Origin: an uncultured Eubacterium sp.
Lineage (GTDB): Bacteria > Bacillota > Clostridia > Lachnospirales > Lachnospiraceae
DNA length: 64,000 nt
Direction: 5' to 3'
Assembly: GCA_910584795.1 (NCBI GenBank)
Contig: CAJUBZ010000007.1
Coordinates: 56,455-120,454, forward strand
Shown in pieces: positions 53,665 to 62,627 of this stretch. Numbering within the stretch: position 1 is the stretch's first letter; every line of letters begins with the position of its first letter. The notes beneath the pieces were generated by a model. It worked only from the letters and a program-made list of their open reading frames with translations, ran no database searches and was not told the DNA's origin. The translations under genes and the position numbers were made by a program.

Positions 53665-54336
53665 TTGCAAAAGATTTATAAAATTTTACCATTATATGCA
53701 TTTGTTCCAATAATTGTATGTTTGTTTACAAACGTAATTACTTATTTTGGAACCAGAATATTCACAATGGGCATGTATCATTACGATTTAAGTATCCGGT
53801 TAGATGATATGATACCGTTCACTCCATTTATGATTATCTTTTATATTCTGGCATATGTTTCGTGGATTGTTGGTTTTATCATAATAGGAAGAGAGAGCCG
53901 GAAGGTCTGCTATGAAGTATGTGTTGCGGAGCAGATAGCGAAACTAATGTGTATGGCTGCATTTATTGTAATACCTTGTACGATTGCAAGACCAGAGATA
54001 ACAGGAGATGGTGTATTCGAATGGCTGACCGGTCTGATATATCGTATGGATAGTCCGGATAATTTACTTCCGTCGATTCATTGTCTGGAAAACTGGATTT
54101 GTTTCCGTGGTGCAATGAAATGTAAGAAAGTGGGAACAGGATATAGGGTTATTATGTTTATATCAGCAATTCTGGTATTTGCATCTACTTTAATGGTGAA
54201 ACAGCATGTATTTCTTGATGTTGTAACGGCAATTATCGTAGTAGAGATAGGCTTGTTTGTTGCAAAGAAATTTGATTTAGGAAGAATATATTTTATCATA
54301 GAAAAGAAACTTGGCGGAATATTAACGAAAAAATAA
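53665..54336 (+). CDS. PAP2-like membrane phosphatase
   Basis: This 223-residue protein has about six membrane segments and lipid-phosphatase motifs PSIHCLENW near residue 136 and KQHVFLDVV near residue 179. It starts with TTG preceded by AGAGG. In this operon it may dephosphorylate phosphatidylglycerol phosphate or a related lipid. A flippase-like gene follows 8 nt later. Confidence 0.8.
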   Translation: MQKIYKILPLYAFVPIIVCLFTNVITYFGTRIFTMGMYHYDLSIRLDDMIPFTPFMIIFYILAYVSWIVGFIIIGRESRKVCYEVCVAEQIAKLMCMAAFIVIPCTIARPEITGDGVFEWLTGLIYRMDSPDNLLPSIHCLENWICFRGAMKCKKVGTGYRVIMFISAILVFASTLMVKQHVFLDVVTAIIVVEIGLFVAKKFDLGRIYFIIEKKLGGILTKK

Positions 54337-54344
54337 GGGAACAT

Positions 54345-55385
54345 ATGAAAGATGGAAAGAATAAAGTACTGTGGTCTCTTGTACTGCTTGTACTGATAGG
54401 TTTGACAATTTATGCAATTATTGGAAGTAATGAGTCTTTTACATTGCAGGGATTCATAACATATGTAAAATCAGCATCCGTTGGATGGATTATTGCAGCA
54501 TTTGGATGTATGGCTGGCTTTTTCGTATTTGAAGCATTGGCATTGAAAGTTCTTTGTAGTGCATTCGGGTACAAAAAATCATTAAGAAGATGTATTACTT
54601 ATTCTGCTTCCGATATATATTTTTCAGCAATTACACCCTCTGCAACAGGGGGACAGCCGGCTTCTGCGTATTTTATGATGAAAGATAAAATACCAGGTGC
54701 TGTAACTACTATGATCTTGCTGGTAAACTTGACTTTATATACTGTTTCTATTATTGTAATAGGTGTGATTTGTTTTACAACAAGACCGATGATGATGGCA
54801 CATTTCAGCATTGTTTCTAAGGTTATGATTGTAATTGGTGTGTGTGTACAATTTGTTTTATTATCATTGTTTTTACTATTGGTATATAAAGAAAAAATTA
54901 TTACACGAAGCGCCAATTTTTTCTTAAATCTTTTTATGAAAATGCACATTATTAAAAATGTTGAGGCAAAACAGCAGAAACTTAAACTAGTTGAAAAGCA
55001 GTATAAAGAATGTGCTAAGGCAATTGGCAGTCATAAAAAATATATTTTTGGTGCCTTTTTATTTAATTTATTGCAGAGAGTATCATTGATTATGGTTTCT
55101 GTGTGTGTTTTTATCGGCATTGGTGGAACAAAAATATATGATGCTTTTGTTGCTCAGGGATTTGTTGTATTGGGATCAAACAGTGTTCCTATACCAGGAG
55201 CAGTTGGTGCAGCGGATTATTTATTTATTGATGGATTTGGACATCTGGTTGGTGACAGTGTAAGTATAGAACTTTTAAGTAGAGGGATTTCTTTCTACTG
55301 TTGCATAATAGTATGCGGATTAATTACTTTGACAGCGTATTTGTTAAAGGGATTGAAAGGAATGAGACGAAAGAAAAGATGTTAG
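54345..55385 (+). CDS. flippase-like (UPF0104/YbhN) membrane protein
   Basis: This 346-residue protein has about eight membrane segments and the family phrase ITPSATGGQPASAYFMMKDK near residue 88, with a conserved GAVGAADYLF near the end. Relatives include the membrane part of MprF, which moves lysyl-phosphatidylglycerol across the membrane. With PAP2, PssA and Psd neighbours it is probably a phospholipid or isoprenoid-lipid translocator. The substrate is unknown. Confidence 0.88.
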   Translation: MKDGKNKVLWSLVLLVLIGLTIYAIIGSNESFTLQGFITYVKSASVGWIIAAFGCMAGFFVFEALALKVLCSAFGYKKSLRRCITYSASDIYFSAITPSATGGQPASAYFMMKDKIPGAVTTMILLVNLTLYTVSIIVIGVICFTTRPMMMAHFSIVSKVMIVIGVCVQFVLLSLFLLLVYKEKIITRSANFFLNLFMKMHIIKNVEAKQQKLKLVEKQYKECAKAIGSHKKYIFGAFLFNLLQRVSLIMVSVCVFIGIGGTKIYDAFVAQGFVVLGSNSVPIPGAVGAADYLFIDGFGHLVGDSVSIELLSRGISFYCCIIVCGLITLTAYLLKGLKGMRRKKRC

Positions 55386-56095
55386 GCATTTGGGATTATA
55401 CAGTAGTACTTACTTATTGTTCATTATTGTCTGCGGTAACAGGTATACTTGTATCTCTTAGCGGACAGGGACATCCTTATATAGGGGTAATGTTTCTACT
55501 ATTATGTGGATTGTGTGACACTTTTGATGGAAGAGTTGCCAGATCAAAGAAAAATAGAACAAAAAAAGAAAAAGATTTTGGTGTGCAGATTGATTCATTG
55601 TCGGATTTAGTAGCATTTGGAGTGCTTCCTGTATGTGTGGGAATGGCATTGTATAAAAGGGATTTATTTGATGCAGGAAGAATACAGGGAATTACAATGA
55701 CGAAGGAGCCAAGTATCCTTTGTGCGGTACCATTTGTAATCATTGTGGCAGTCAGTGCATTATTTGTATTGGCGGCATTGGTTCGACTGGCTTACTTTAA
55801 TATTACAGTAGAAGAGACACAGGGAGAAGGACTGGGGGATAAGAAACATTATTTCGGTCTGCCTGTTACTACAACAGCACTTATTTTTCCTACATTTTTA
55901 TTATTGAGACATATCTTATATGTCTATGATATTAATATTTCATTTGTGTACTATATTTTATTAATCATTGTTGCAGTTTTATTTGTTATGAAGTTTAAAT
56001 TAAAAAAACCTGGAACATTAATGATTTATTTTATGGTTTTTATTGGGGCAATAGAATTTTTTGCAGTAGTTTTATTAAAGGTTTTTTTAAGATAA
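55379..56095 (+). CDS. pssA: CDP-diacylglycerol-serine phosphatidyltransferase
   Basis: This 238-residue membrane enzyme makes phosphatidylserine. The CDP-alcohol phosphatidyltransferase motif DTFDGRVARSKK...GVQIDSLSD (DGx2ARx8Gx3Dx3D type) lies near residues 43-80. The ATG at 55379 overlaps the end of the flippase gene by 7 nt, so translation is coupled; a longer in-frame extension upstream inside that gene is unlikely. Psd follows directly. Confidence 0.92.
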   Translation: MLGIWDYTVVLTYCSLLSAVTGILVSLSGQGHPYIGVMFLLLCGLCDTFDGRVARSKKNRTKKEKDFGVQIDSLSDLVAFGVLPVCVGMALYKRDLFDAGRIQGITMTKEPSILCAVPFVIIVAVSALFVLAALVRLAYFNITVEETQGEGLGDKKHYFGLPVTTTALIFPTFLLLRHILYVYDINISFVYYILLIIVAVLFVMKFKLKKPGTLMIYFMVFIGAIEFFAVVLLKVFLR

Positions 56096-56096
56096 T

Positions 56097-56930
56097 ATGA
56101 AAAAGAATAATGAGTCAAAATTATTAAAATTTTTATATCGTACAATACCGGGGCGGATGATATTAAAGTTAATAACTATTCCGGTCTTGTCCAGATGGAT
56201 TGGTAATTATATGGATGAACCTATTTCCGGACTTCATATCAGTGCATTTATAAGGAAGAATGGAATTGATATGAGTGAATATGAAAAACCGCAGTATCAT
56301 TGTTTTAATGATTTTTTTACAAGAAAGATATTAGCGGAGAAAAGACCAATCTGTATGGAAGAAGACGCATTAATTTCTCCCTGTGATGCAAGACTTTCAG
56401 CATATCGTATTGATGAAAATTCGGTATTTCATATAAAACGTAGTGTTTATCAGGTAAAGGATATGATTCCTGACAGTGAGTATGCACCGGATTATATGGG
56501 GGGCATTTGTCTTGTATTTCGATTGTGTGTAGATGATTATCATAGGTATGGATTTATTGATGATGGTGAAATATTAGAAAACAAGGCAGTTTCAGGACGG
56601 CTTCATACGGTACGACCTATTGCAGTGAACCAGTATCCGGTATTTGTGCAAAACAGCAGGGAATATACAATTATAAAAACAGAAAATTTTGGAACTGTTG
56701 CACATATAGAAGTAGGAGCTTTGATGATTGGGAAAATAAGAAATTATCAGAGGTTTGGAAAGGTAGAACGTGGAACAGAAAAAGGAATGTTTCTTTATGG
56801 TGGGTCTACAGTTGTATTACTTTTGGAAAAGGATAAGGCAGAAATTCCAGAAGAATACTTTGAAAATACAAAAAATGACATAGAGACACGGGTTCTTTAC
56901 GGAAGTAAAATCGGAGTAAAGATTAAATAA
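56097..56930 (+). CDS. psd: phosphatidylserine decarboxylase proenzyme
   Basis: This 277-residue protein converts phosphatidylserine to phosphatidylethanolamine. Self-cleavage before the Ser in FLYGGST (near residue 240) forms the pyruvoyl group; GGST replaces the LGST of enterobacterial enzymes. The conserved HCFNDFF and DYHRYGF are seen. It follows pssA by 1 nt, and the two form the last steps of the operon. Confidence 0.93.
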   Translation: MKKNNESKLLKFLYRTIPGRMILKLITIPVLSRWIGNYMDEPISGLHISAFIRKNGIDMSEYEKPQYHCFNDFFTRKILAEKRPICMEEDALISPCDARLSAYRIDENSVFHIKRSVYQVKDMIPDSEYAPDYMGGICLVFRLCVDDYHRYGFIDDGEILENKAVSGRLHTVRPIAVNQYPVFVQNSREYTIIKTENFGTVAHIEVGALMIGKIRNYQRFGKVERGTEKGMFLYGGSTVVLLLEKDKAEIPEEYFENTKNDIETRVLYGSKIGVKIK

Positions 56931-56933
56931 CGT

Positions 56934-56981
56934 AAAATGGTTTTAACGTTACAGTTTTGTAGAAGTTAAAACCATTTTTTT
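56934..56981. terminator. bidirectional terminator
   Basis: AAAATGGTTTTAAC (from 56934) pairs with GTTAAAACCATTTT (ending near 56978), with T-runs on both sides. It separates psd from the convergent corA gene; the stem overlaps the corA stop codon region. Confidence 0.85.
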
Positions 56982-57865
56982 CGTTTAAAAACAATACACA
57001 TAACGATTACTAACAAGCAGCTTAAAACAAAAATAAGAGGATATCCGTATTTCCAATCAAGCTCCGGCATATGTTCAAAGTTCATGCCATACCAGCCGGC
57101 AATCAGGGTAAGAGGCATGAATAAAGTAGTTACAATTGTAAGAAATTTCATAATAATGTTTTGGTGCACATCAAGCTGTTGTTGGTAAATATCACGTATC
57201 TGTGAGGTGTATTCCCATATCTGTTCAGATTCATGCCCATAAAGGGTTATTTTACGAATTAATATATTAAATAATTGTTTTGTTTCTTTATCCAGAAGAT
57301 TCTGGGTGTCATCAACCAGATCGCCACAGATTCCTTCAATCTGGACATAATAATGATGCAGTTTGAGAGTACGGCTGCGGTAGCTTGTAATTTCCCGAAT
57401 CTGGTCCATTTTTTTCTCATTTAAAACATTTAATTCCAATTGTATTAAATTTTGCTGCAAACTGTTAATTTTTTCTAAATCTTTGGACATAATAAAATCA
57501 AGGAGATAATATAGGGCTGTTCCACTGGATGTAATATGATCCAAATGAACTTCAAGCATCTTTTCAAAAAAATGTGCTACAAATTCATCACGATCTATAA
57601 ATATTACATAATCCTCTGTGTAAATAAAACAAATAATTGAGCGTTCAGCTACCAGTATTTCAGGAATGTTGATAAAACCATAAATGAAACCTTGGAAACT
57701 TTCTATTTTAGAGAAATGAAAATCCATAAAAAGCAAAGGGATTTTCGGAACATAATAATTGATAATATCATAATGATTTGCCTTATTGGCCGGAATAATT
57801 GCCACAAAATCCTCATCTGGTTTTGTCTCAAGGGCATTTTCTAAATCATCAATTGCAAAAAACAT
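56966..57865 (-). CDS. CorA-like magnesium/divalent cation transporter
   Basis: This 299-residue protein has a long helical cytoplasmic domain and two C-terminal membrane segments with the pore signature GMNFEHMPE between them. It moves Mg2+ or related ions. I chose ATG 57865 (MFFAIDDLENALE) with AGGAG 8 nt upstream; a longer frame adds a non-conserved N-terminus overlapping the divergent PncC leader. Confidence 0.92.
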   Translation of the reverse strand: MFFAIDDLENALETKPDEDFVAIIPANKANHYDIINYYVPKIPLLFMDFHFSKIESFQGFIYGFINIPEILVAERSIICFIYTEDYVIFIDRDEFVAHFFEKMLEVHLDHITSSGTALYYLLDFIMSKDLEKINSLQQNLIQLELNVLNEKKMDQIREITSYRSRTLKLHHYYVQIEGICGDLVDDTQNLLDKETKQLFNILIRKITLYGHESEQIWEYTSQIRDIYQQQLDVHQNIIMKFLTIVTTLFMPLTLIAGWYGMNFEHMPELDWKYGYPLIFVLSCLLVIVMCIVFKRKKWF

Positions 57866-57967
57866 AGTACTTCTCCTATTAAGTATATTGATAGAATGGA
57901 TAAAAATTGGGTTTTTAAACATAGAAAAATAAGGTATAATAAAAATAAATATCAGGGAGTGTTTGTT

Positions 57968-58438
57968 ATGAGTAAACAGGAAATATTAGTGAAGATATTA
58001 ATAGAAAAAGGATTTACCATTTCTTTTGCCGAAAGCTGTACGGGAGGAAAGATGGCAGGTGCTGTTGTTGATGTGTCAGACGCATCTAAGGTGTTAAATG
58101 CTAGTTTTGTTACTTATTCCAATGAGGCAAAAATGAAATACCTAAACGTTCGTAGTGATACCTTAGAGACTTTTGGTGCAGTCAGTGAACAGACAGCCAA
58201 AGAGATGGCAGAGGGTGTAGCAAAAGCAAATGATGCGGAGGTTGGTGTTGGAATCACAGGGATTGCAGGACCGGGAGGTGGAACTGCTGAGAAACCTGTT
58301 GGAACAGTTTGTTTTGGATATTGTATACAGGGGAGAACATTTACAGAAACGCTGCATTTTGGAGATTTGGGACGGAATATGGTCAGGGACAAAAGTGTTG
58401 GTCATGTGTTAGATACCCTTATAAATAAATTGAACTAA
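57968..58438 (+). CDS. pncC: nicotinamide-nucleotide amidohydrolase (CinA C-terminal domain)
   Basis: This 156-residue stand-alone CinA-C protein hydrolyses nicotinamide mononucleotide to nicotinic acid mononucleotide in NAD recycling. The conserved FAESCTGGKMAGAVVDVSDA, GAVSEQTAKEMAEG and GITGIAGPGGGTAEKPVGTV are intact. AGGGAG lies 8 nt before ATG 57968. The larger CinA N-terminal (COG1058) domain is absent. Confidence 0.92.
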   Translation: MSKQEILVKILIEKGFTISFAESCTGGKMAGAVVDVSDASKVLNASFVTYSNEAKMKYLNVRSDTLETFGAVSEQTAKEMAEGVAKANDAEVGVGITGIAGPGGGTAEKPVGTVCFGYCIQGRTFTETLHFGDLGRNMVRDKSVGHVLDTLINKLN

Positions 58439-58497
58439 TAAACTGAATATGATAAAATGAAATTTACGAATTTATTAAAGAAGTTGAGGACATTAAT

Positions 58498-59424
58498 ATG
58501 CCGATTAAAGTAAAACAGAATTTACCAGCGAGAGATATTTTAGAAAATGAAAATATATTTGTTATGACGGAGAACCGTGCGATGACTCAGGATATTCGTC
58601 CATTGAGAGTTCTGGTATTGAATTTAATGCCTACAAAAATTGTTACAGAAACACAGATTCTCAGAAAGTTATCGAATACACCACTGCAAATAGAAGTTGA
58701 GTTTTTGCAGACAGCTACATATAAATCCCAACATACCGATGTCAGTCATATGGATGAATTTTATAAAACTTTTGAAGAGATAAAAAATCATTATTTTGAT
58801 GGATTGATTATTACAGGAGCGCCTCTTGATTTTGTAGATTATGAGGACGTGAATTACTGGGATGAAGTATGTATGATTATGGAATGGTCAAAAAAGCATG
58901 TACATTGTACTTTCCACTTATGCTGGGGGGCATACGCAGGACTGTATTATCATTATGGTATCAAAAAGAGAGATCGTATACCAAAACTATCAGGAATATA
59001 CAGTCACAGAATTCTGAATAAAAAATCTCCATTATTCCGGGGATTTGATGATATTTTTTATGCACCGCATTCCAGAGCTACAGAGATTACGAAAGAGCAG
59101 ATACTCGGATGTCCGAAACTTGAATTGATGGCAGAGTCGGAGGAAGCTGGTGTAGCTATTGTAAAATCAGAAGATAGCAGACAGTTATTTGTTTTCTGTC
59201 ATTCAGAATATGACGCAGATACATTGAAGTTAGAATACGAAAGAGATGTGGAAAAAGGAATGAACCCACAGGTTCCTGTAAATTATTTTCCGGAAAATGA
59301 TTCTTCAAAACAACCGGTTGTTAATTGGAGAGCAGCGGGGCAGCTCCTTTGGACTAATTGGATTAACTATTATGTATATCAGACAACCCCATATGATATT
59401 AATGAGGTAGAAAACGAGAGTTAA
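58498..59424 (+). CDS. metA: homoserine O-acyltransferase (MetA)
   Basis: This 308-residue MetA-family enzyme activates homoserine for methionine synthesis. The nucleophile is Cys142 in FHLCWGAYAGLYY, and His/Glu of the triad lie in the C-terminal half (FCHSEYDADTL). Residue 111 (GAPLD) is Asp, whereas Gly111 goes with succinyl-CoA and Glu111 with acetyl-CoA use in studied enzymes, so donor choice is uncertain, probably acetyl. GAGG lies near the ATG. No SAM riboswitch is seen upstream. Confidence 0.93.
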   Translation: MPIKVKQNLPARDILENENIFVMTENRAMTQDIRPLRVLVLNLMPTKIVTETQILRKLSNTPLQIEVEFLQTATYKSQHTDVSHMDEFYKTFEEIKNHYFDGLIITGAPLDFVDYEDVNYWDEVCMIMEWSKKHVHCTFHLCWGAYAGLYYHYGIKKRDRIPKLSGIYSHRILNKKSPLFRGFDDIFYAPHSRATEITKEQILGCPKLELMAESEEAGVAIVKSEDSRQLFVFCHSEYDADTLKLEYERDVEKGMNPQVPVNYFPENDSSKQPVVNWRAAGQLLWTNWINYYVYQTTPYDINEVENES

Positions 59425-59494
59425 GGGTAATATCAGTTTTGGAAGTGAAAGACGATTAAGATTAAAATGTCGGGGAGATCGAGGAGGTATCAGA

Positions 59495-59689
59495 TTGACG
59501 ACAAACAGAAACAAAAAGTATAATCGGATAATAATCAGTTTTGCTACGTTGCTGATTTTAATGTGTCTTGTATTTATTGTGATGTTATTAAAGGCGGCAA
59601 CGGAACGAAGTTTTTTAGTTGTATTTGTGATTGCGTTTGCAGTTGCAATTGCAATTATATTTTTTACAGCAAAGGATATGCTGAAATAA
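59495..59689 (+). CDS. small two-segment membrane protein
   Basis: This 64-residue protein starts with TTG 6 nt after GGAGG(T). It has two hydrophobic segments (about residues 12-33 and 40-58) and a charged N-terminus. I do not recognise a family. It lies after metA. Confidence 0.65.
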   Translation: MTTNRNKKYNRIIISFATLLILMCLVFIVMLLKAATERSFLVVFVIAFAVAIAIIFFTAKDMLK

Positions 59690-59865
59690 TTGGATATAAT
59701 GGGTTTGATTAAAAAATGAACAATGTTTAAAAAGTTGCCAGTTGAAATAATTATATACAGGAAAATCTTGTATATTTTGCCTATAACATTTATTTCACAA
59801 AAGTAGTAAAATTATATAGAGAAAGAAAATATTTACATAATATATAGAAATAGAGGTGTTATAAA

Positions 59866-60369
59866 TTGTTTAAAATTGGAGACTATATTGTTCATGGAAG
59901 AAATGGTGTTTGTAAGGTAGTAGATATTACCCACATTGATATCTCAGGAGCAGATAAAAATCAATTATATTATACATTAGTTCCAATGAAGTCGGAGGAA
60001 AGTAAAATTTTTTATCCGGTTGACAGTAACAGAGTTGTTATGCGGTCAGTTGTCTCTGAGAAAGAAGCAAAGGATATTGTATCAGGTATAAAGGATATTG
60101 AGCCGATGTGGATTGATAATGACAGGCAGCGTGAAGAAAAGTATAAAGAAGCTATCAGTTCCTGCGATTGCCAGCAGTTAATTTGCATTATCAAAACTTT
60201 GTATGCTAGAAATGAAGAGAGAATCGCTCAGGGAAAACGAATAACTTATGTAGATGACAGATATTTAAAAGAAGCAAAACAAAATTTACATGATGAATTT
60301 TCCATTGCGTTAGGGATAGAACCATCAGAAGTAGAAAAATATATAACAGAGCATATAAAGAATGCCTAA
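59866..60369 (+). CDS. CarD-like transcriptional regulator
   Basis: This 167-residue protein has the CarD/CdnL/TRCF N-terminal domain (FKIGDYIVHGRNGVCKVVDI) that binds RNA polymerase beta, and a helical C-terminal DNA-contact part (IVSGIKDIEPMWID through YLKEAKQNLHDEF). CarD proteins stabilise open complexes at promoters. It starts with TTG preceded by GAGGTG. It stands alone. Confidence 0.9.
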   Translation: MFKIGDYIVHGRNGVCKVVDITHIDISGADKNQLYYTLVPMKSEESKIFYPVDSNRVVMRSVVSEKEAKDIVSGIKDIEPMWIDNDRQREEKYKEAISSCDCQQLICIIKTLYARNEERIAQGKRITYVDDRYLKEAKQNLHDEFSIALGIEPSEVEKYITEHIKNA

Positions 60370-60433
60370 ACAATTTACAGAAAATATATATTAAAATTTT
60401 TTGTTGTGTCAGACGAACTATATAATAAGTGTA

Positions 60434-60480
60434 AAACAGCCGCGAAATTTAGTGAACGAATTTCTGAGGCTGTTTTTCTA
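60434..60480 (+). terminator. rho-independent terminator
   Basis: AACAGCC and GAAATT pair with AATTTC and GGCTGTT (60434-60475), followed by TTTTCTA. It ends carD. From 60481 to 60634 the sequence is AT-rich with no gene seen. Confidence 0.85.
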
Positions 60481-60634
60481 TTAATATGCTTTGTTTATTA
60501 GATAGCGAATTGTGCTTGCCAAGATGATAAATATTGAATTATAATGTGAAGTGTGAAATAAAATAAAAATAAATAACGTTATATTTATATACAGGTTATG
60601 CATATAACATAGAGAAGAATAAGGAGGATGCAAA

Positions 60635-61342
60635 ATGTTTTGTAAGAAATGTGGAAAGTACATTCAGCCGGAAGAAAAGATATGTCCTTATTGTGGAGAG
60701 ACAGTAGAGCAGATAAAAGAAGACTTAGGAGAAACAAAAATTATTGGAGACTTAGATAGTGAAGAAAAACTCGTTGAGATTCCTGAAGAAATAGAATTTG
60801 TTGAAGAGGAATCATTTGATTTTCCAGAAGATATGGGATCAGAAGAATTCGAATTTGAAGAGGAAGAAGAGATGGCTGAGGAAGATGAGTTCTATGACGA
60901 GGACGAAGATGACTTCGTTGCAGGTAAGGCAGCCATAACCAATCAAAATAAGAAAATGAATATTATTGCAATTGCAGTTTCAGCAGGCATAATTATCATT
61001 ATTGTGATTGCAGCAGTTGTATTATCAATGACTTTTGGAAGTCCTAATGAAGAGGAAACTACAACCGAGGAAACTACGACGGTTGAAGAGACTACAACAA
61101 TGGAAGAAGATGATGTTGAGGAAGATGTGACTGATGCACCTGCTACGGAGGCACCTCAAACTACAGTCGCAGAAACAAAAACTCCGGAAACAGAACCGCC
61201 AACTACTAAGAAAAAGAAACCGGTAACTACAAAACCGACAGAAGCACCGACAGTTGCTCCAACAGAGCCGCCTACAGAGGCACCAACGGAGGCTCCAACA
61301 GAACCACAGGGAGATGCAGCGGATGACGGAGTTGAAGAGTAA
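60635..61342 (+). CDS. zinc-ribbon membrane protein with Thr/Pro-rich tail
   Basis: This 235-residue protein has an N-terminal zinc ribbon (CKKCGKYIQPEEKICPYCGE), an acidic stretch, one membrane segment near residues 108-133 (IIAIAVSAGIIIIIVIAAVV) and an exported, extended tail with TTEETTT and PTEAP repeats. The layout (ribbon inside, tail outside) is common in Firmicutes and may act as a sensor or anchor. The repeats are low-complexity and may vary in length. The following gene starts 10 nt after its stop. Confidence 0.85.
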   Translation: MFCKKCGKYIQPEEKICPYCGETVEQIKEDLGETKIIGDLDSEEKLVEIPEEIEFVEEESFDFPEDMGSEEFEFEEEEEMAEEDEFYDEDEDDFVAGKAAITNQNKKMNIIAIAVSAGIIIIIVIAAVVLSMTFGSPNEEETTTEETTTVEETTTMEEDDVEEDVTDAPATEAPQTTVAETKTPETEPPTTKKKKPVTTKPTEAPTVAPTEPPTEAPTEAPTEPQGDAADDGVEE

Positions 61343-61352
61343 AGAGGCATTT

Positions 61353-62477
61353 ATGGAGATAAAGCAAAATGTAAGTCAATATTTTATTCAATTACTGAAA
61401 TCAACGATACAGAATCAAATACCAGCTGAGAAGCCGGATGATGTAGAGTGGCGGGATGTTTTAAATCTCGCCGCTTATCATAAGGTGGATGAGATGGTTT
61501 TTTGTGCTGTGGAAAAGTTGAAAAAAAAGCCGGATAAAGAGATATTGGATAAGATGTATCATCTGCATGAGAAAAATCAGCTGGTAGATGCAATACAGCA
61601 GGCAGAGGCTGAAACAATTATCAGTGCAGTTACAACAAGCGGAATTGATATTCTGCCATTGAAAGGATATGTATTAAAATCATTATATCCGGATTCCAAT
61701 TACAGACAGATGGGTGATTTGGATTTTTTGGCAGAGGAAGAGAATATTAATAAGATAGGAAGAATTTTAATTGAAATGGGATATGCTGCCGATGATACAG
61801 GTTCAGAAGACAGCCATGATGTGTTTTCTAAAAAACCTTATCTGGAAGTAGAGGTTCATAGAAGACTGCTTCCGCCTACAGAAGAAAACCACTGGCATAC
61901 GGATGACATATGGAATAGACTGAAAAGAAATTCAAAAAATGAACATATCATGGAAATGAGTCCGGAAGATTTCTATTTATATCATCTATTACATTTTGAA
62001 AAGCATTACTCTATGGATGGATGTGGGATACGCTCTATAATAGATCAATATTATCTGATGCAGTGTTTAGGGGACAAGCTGGACTGGAATTATATCAATG
62101 AAATGTTGTCAAAAATGAATTATATAGAATTTGAAGGTATGAGTAAAGGTCTGGCTCAGGCATGGTTTAGTGATGGTATTATGAAAGAGGAGTGGAAAGG
62201 TCCTGCAGAGTTTATTATTCATAGTGGAGCATTTGGCACGTTTGAGCAGTATCAGAAATGGGTAATGGAAAGATATAGAAGGGAAGAAGGGATTCAGACG
62301 AAGACCGGATTCTTTTTCAGACGGATGTTTATGGAGCGGGAAAGGATGGAATTCAGTTACCCGATATTAAAAAAACATAGATGGATGCTTCCGTTTCTTT
62401 GGGTACATAGACTGTTTAAAGCGGTGCTATTTCGAAGAGGCAGAGTAACGAGAGAGTTGAAATCATTAAAAAAGTAA
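61353..62477 (+). CDS. nucleotidyltransferase-fold protein (NTP_transf_5 family)
   Basis: This 374-residue protein has the family motif LPLKGYVLKSLYPDSNYRQMGDLDFL near residue 105 (given in part here as GYVLKSLYPD and MGDLDFL) with the metal-binding Asp pair. Members are linked to polysaccharide or surface-component synthesis, but their reaction is not settled. AAAGAGG lies 5 nt before ATG 61353; a longer in-frame stretch upstream overlaps the end of the zinc-ribbon gene. Confidence 0.85.
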   Translation: MEIKQNVSQYFIQLLKSTIQNQIPAEKPDDVEWRDVLNLAAYHKVDEMVFCAVEKLKKKPDKEILDKMYHLHEKNQLVDAIQQAEAETIISAVTTSGIDILPLKGYVLKSLYPDSNYRQMGDLDFLAEEENINKIGRILIEMGYAADDTGSEDSHDVFSKKPYLEVEVHRRLLPPTEENHWHTDDIWNRLKRNSKNEHIMEMSPEDFYLYHLLHFEKHYSMDGCGIRSIIDQYYLMQCLGDKLDWNYINEMLSKMNYIEFEGMSKGLAQAWFSDGIMKEEWKGPAEFIIHSGAFGTFEQYQKWVMERYRREEGIQTKTGFFFRRMFMERERMEFSYPILKKHRWMLPFLWVHRLFKAVLFRRGRVTRELKSLKK

Positions 62478-62627
62478 AGTGTAACCATAGAATAGAAATA
62501 AAAACACAATTTTCCATTTAAAAAATTTAAGTTTTTGTGTATAATTATTTCGTAACTTTTAAAATGAATTAGGAACATAATGGGACGGTTTGTTCATTGT
62601 GAATATATTAGAACAGGAGAGAAAAAA

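Noticed and set aside
58439..58497. SAM riboswitch before metA
   Set aside because: Only 59 nt separate the genes, too little for an aptamer and platform.
61156..61350. Minus-strand frame rich in Gly, Ser and Val
   Set aside because: It is the mirror of the PTEAP-type repeat of the zinc-ribbon protein.
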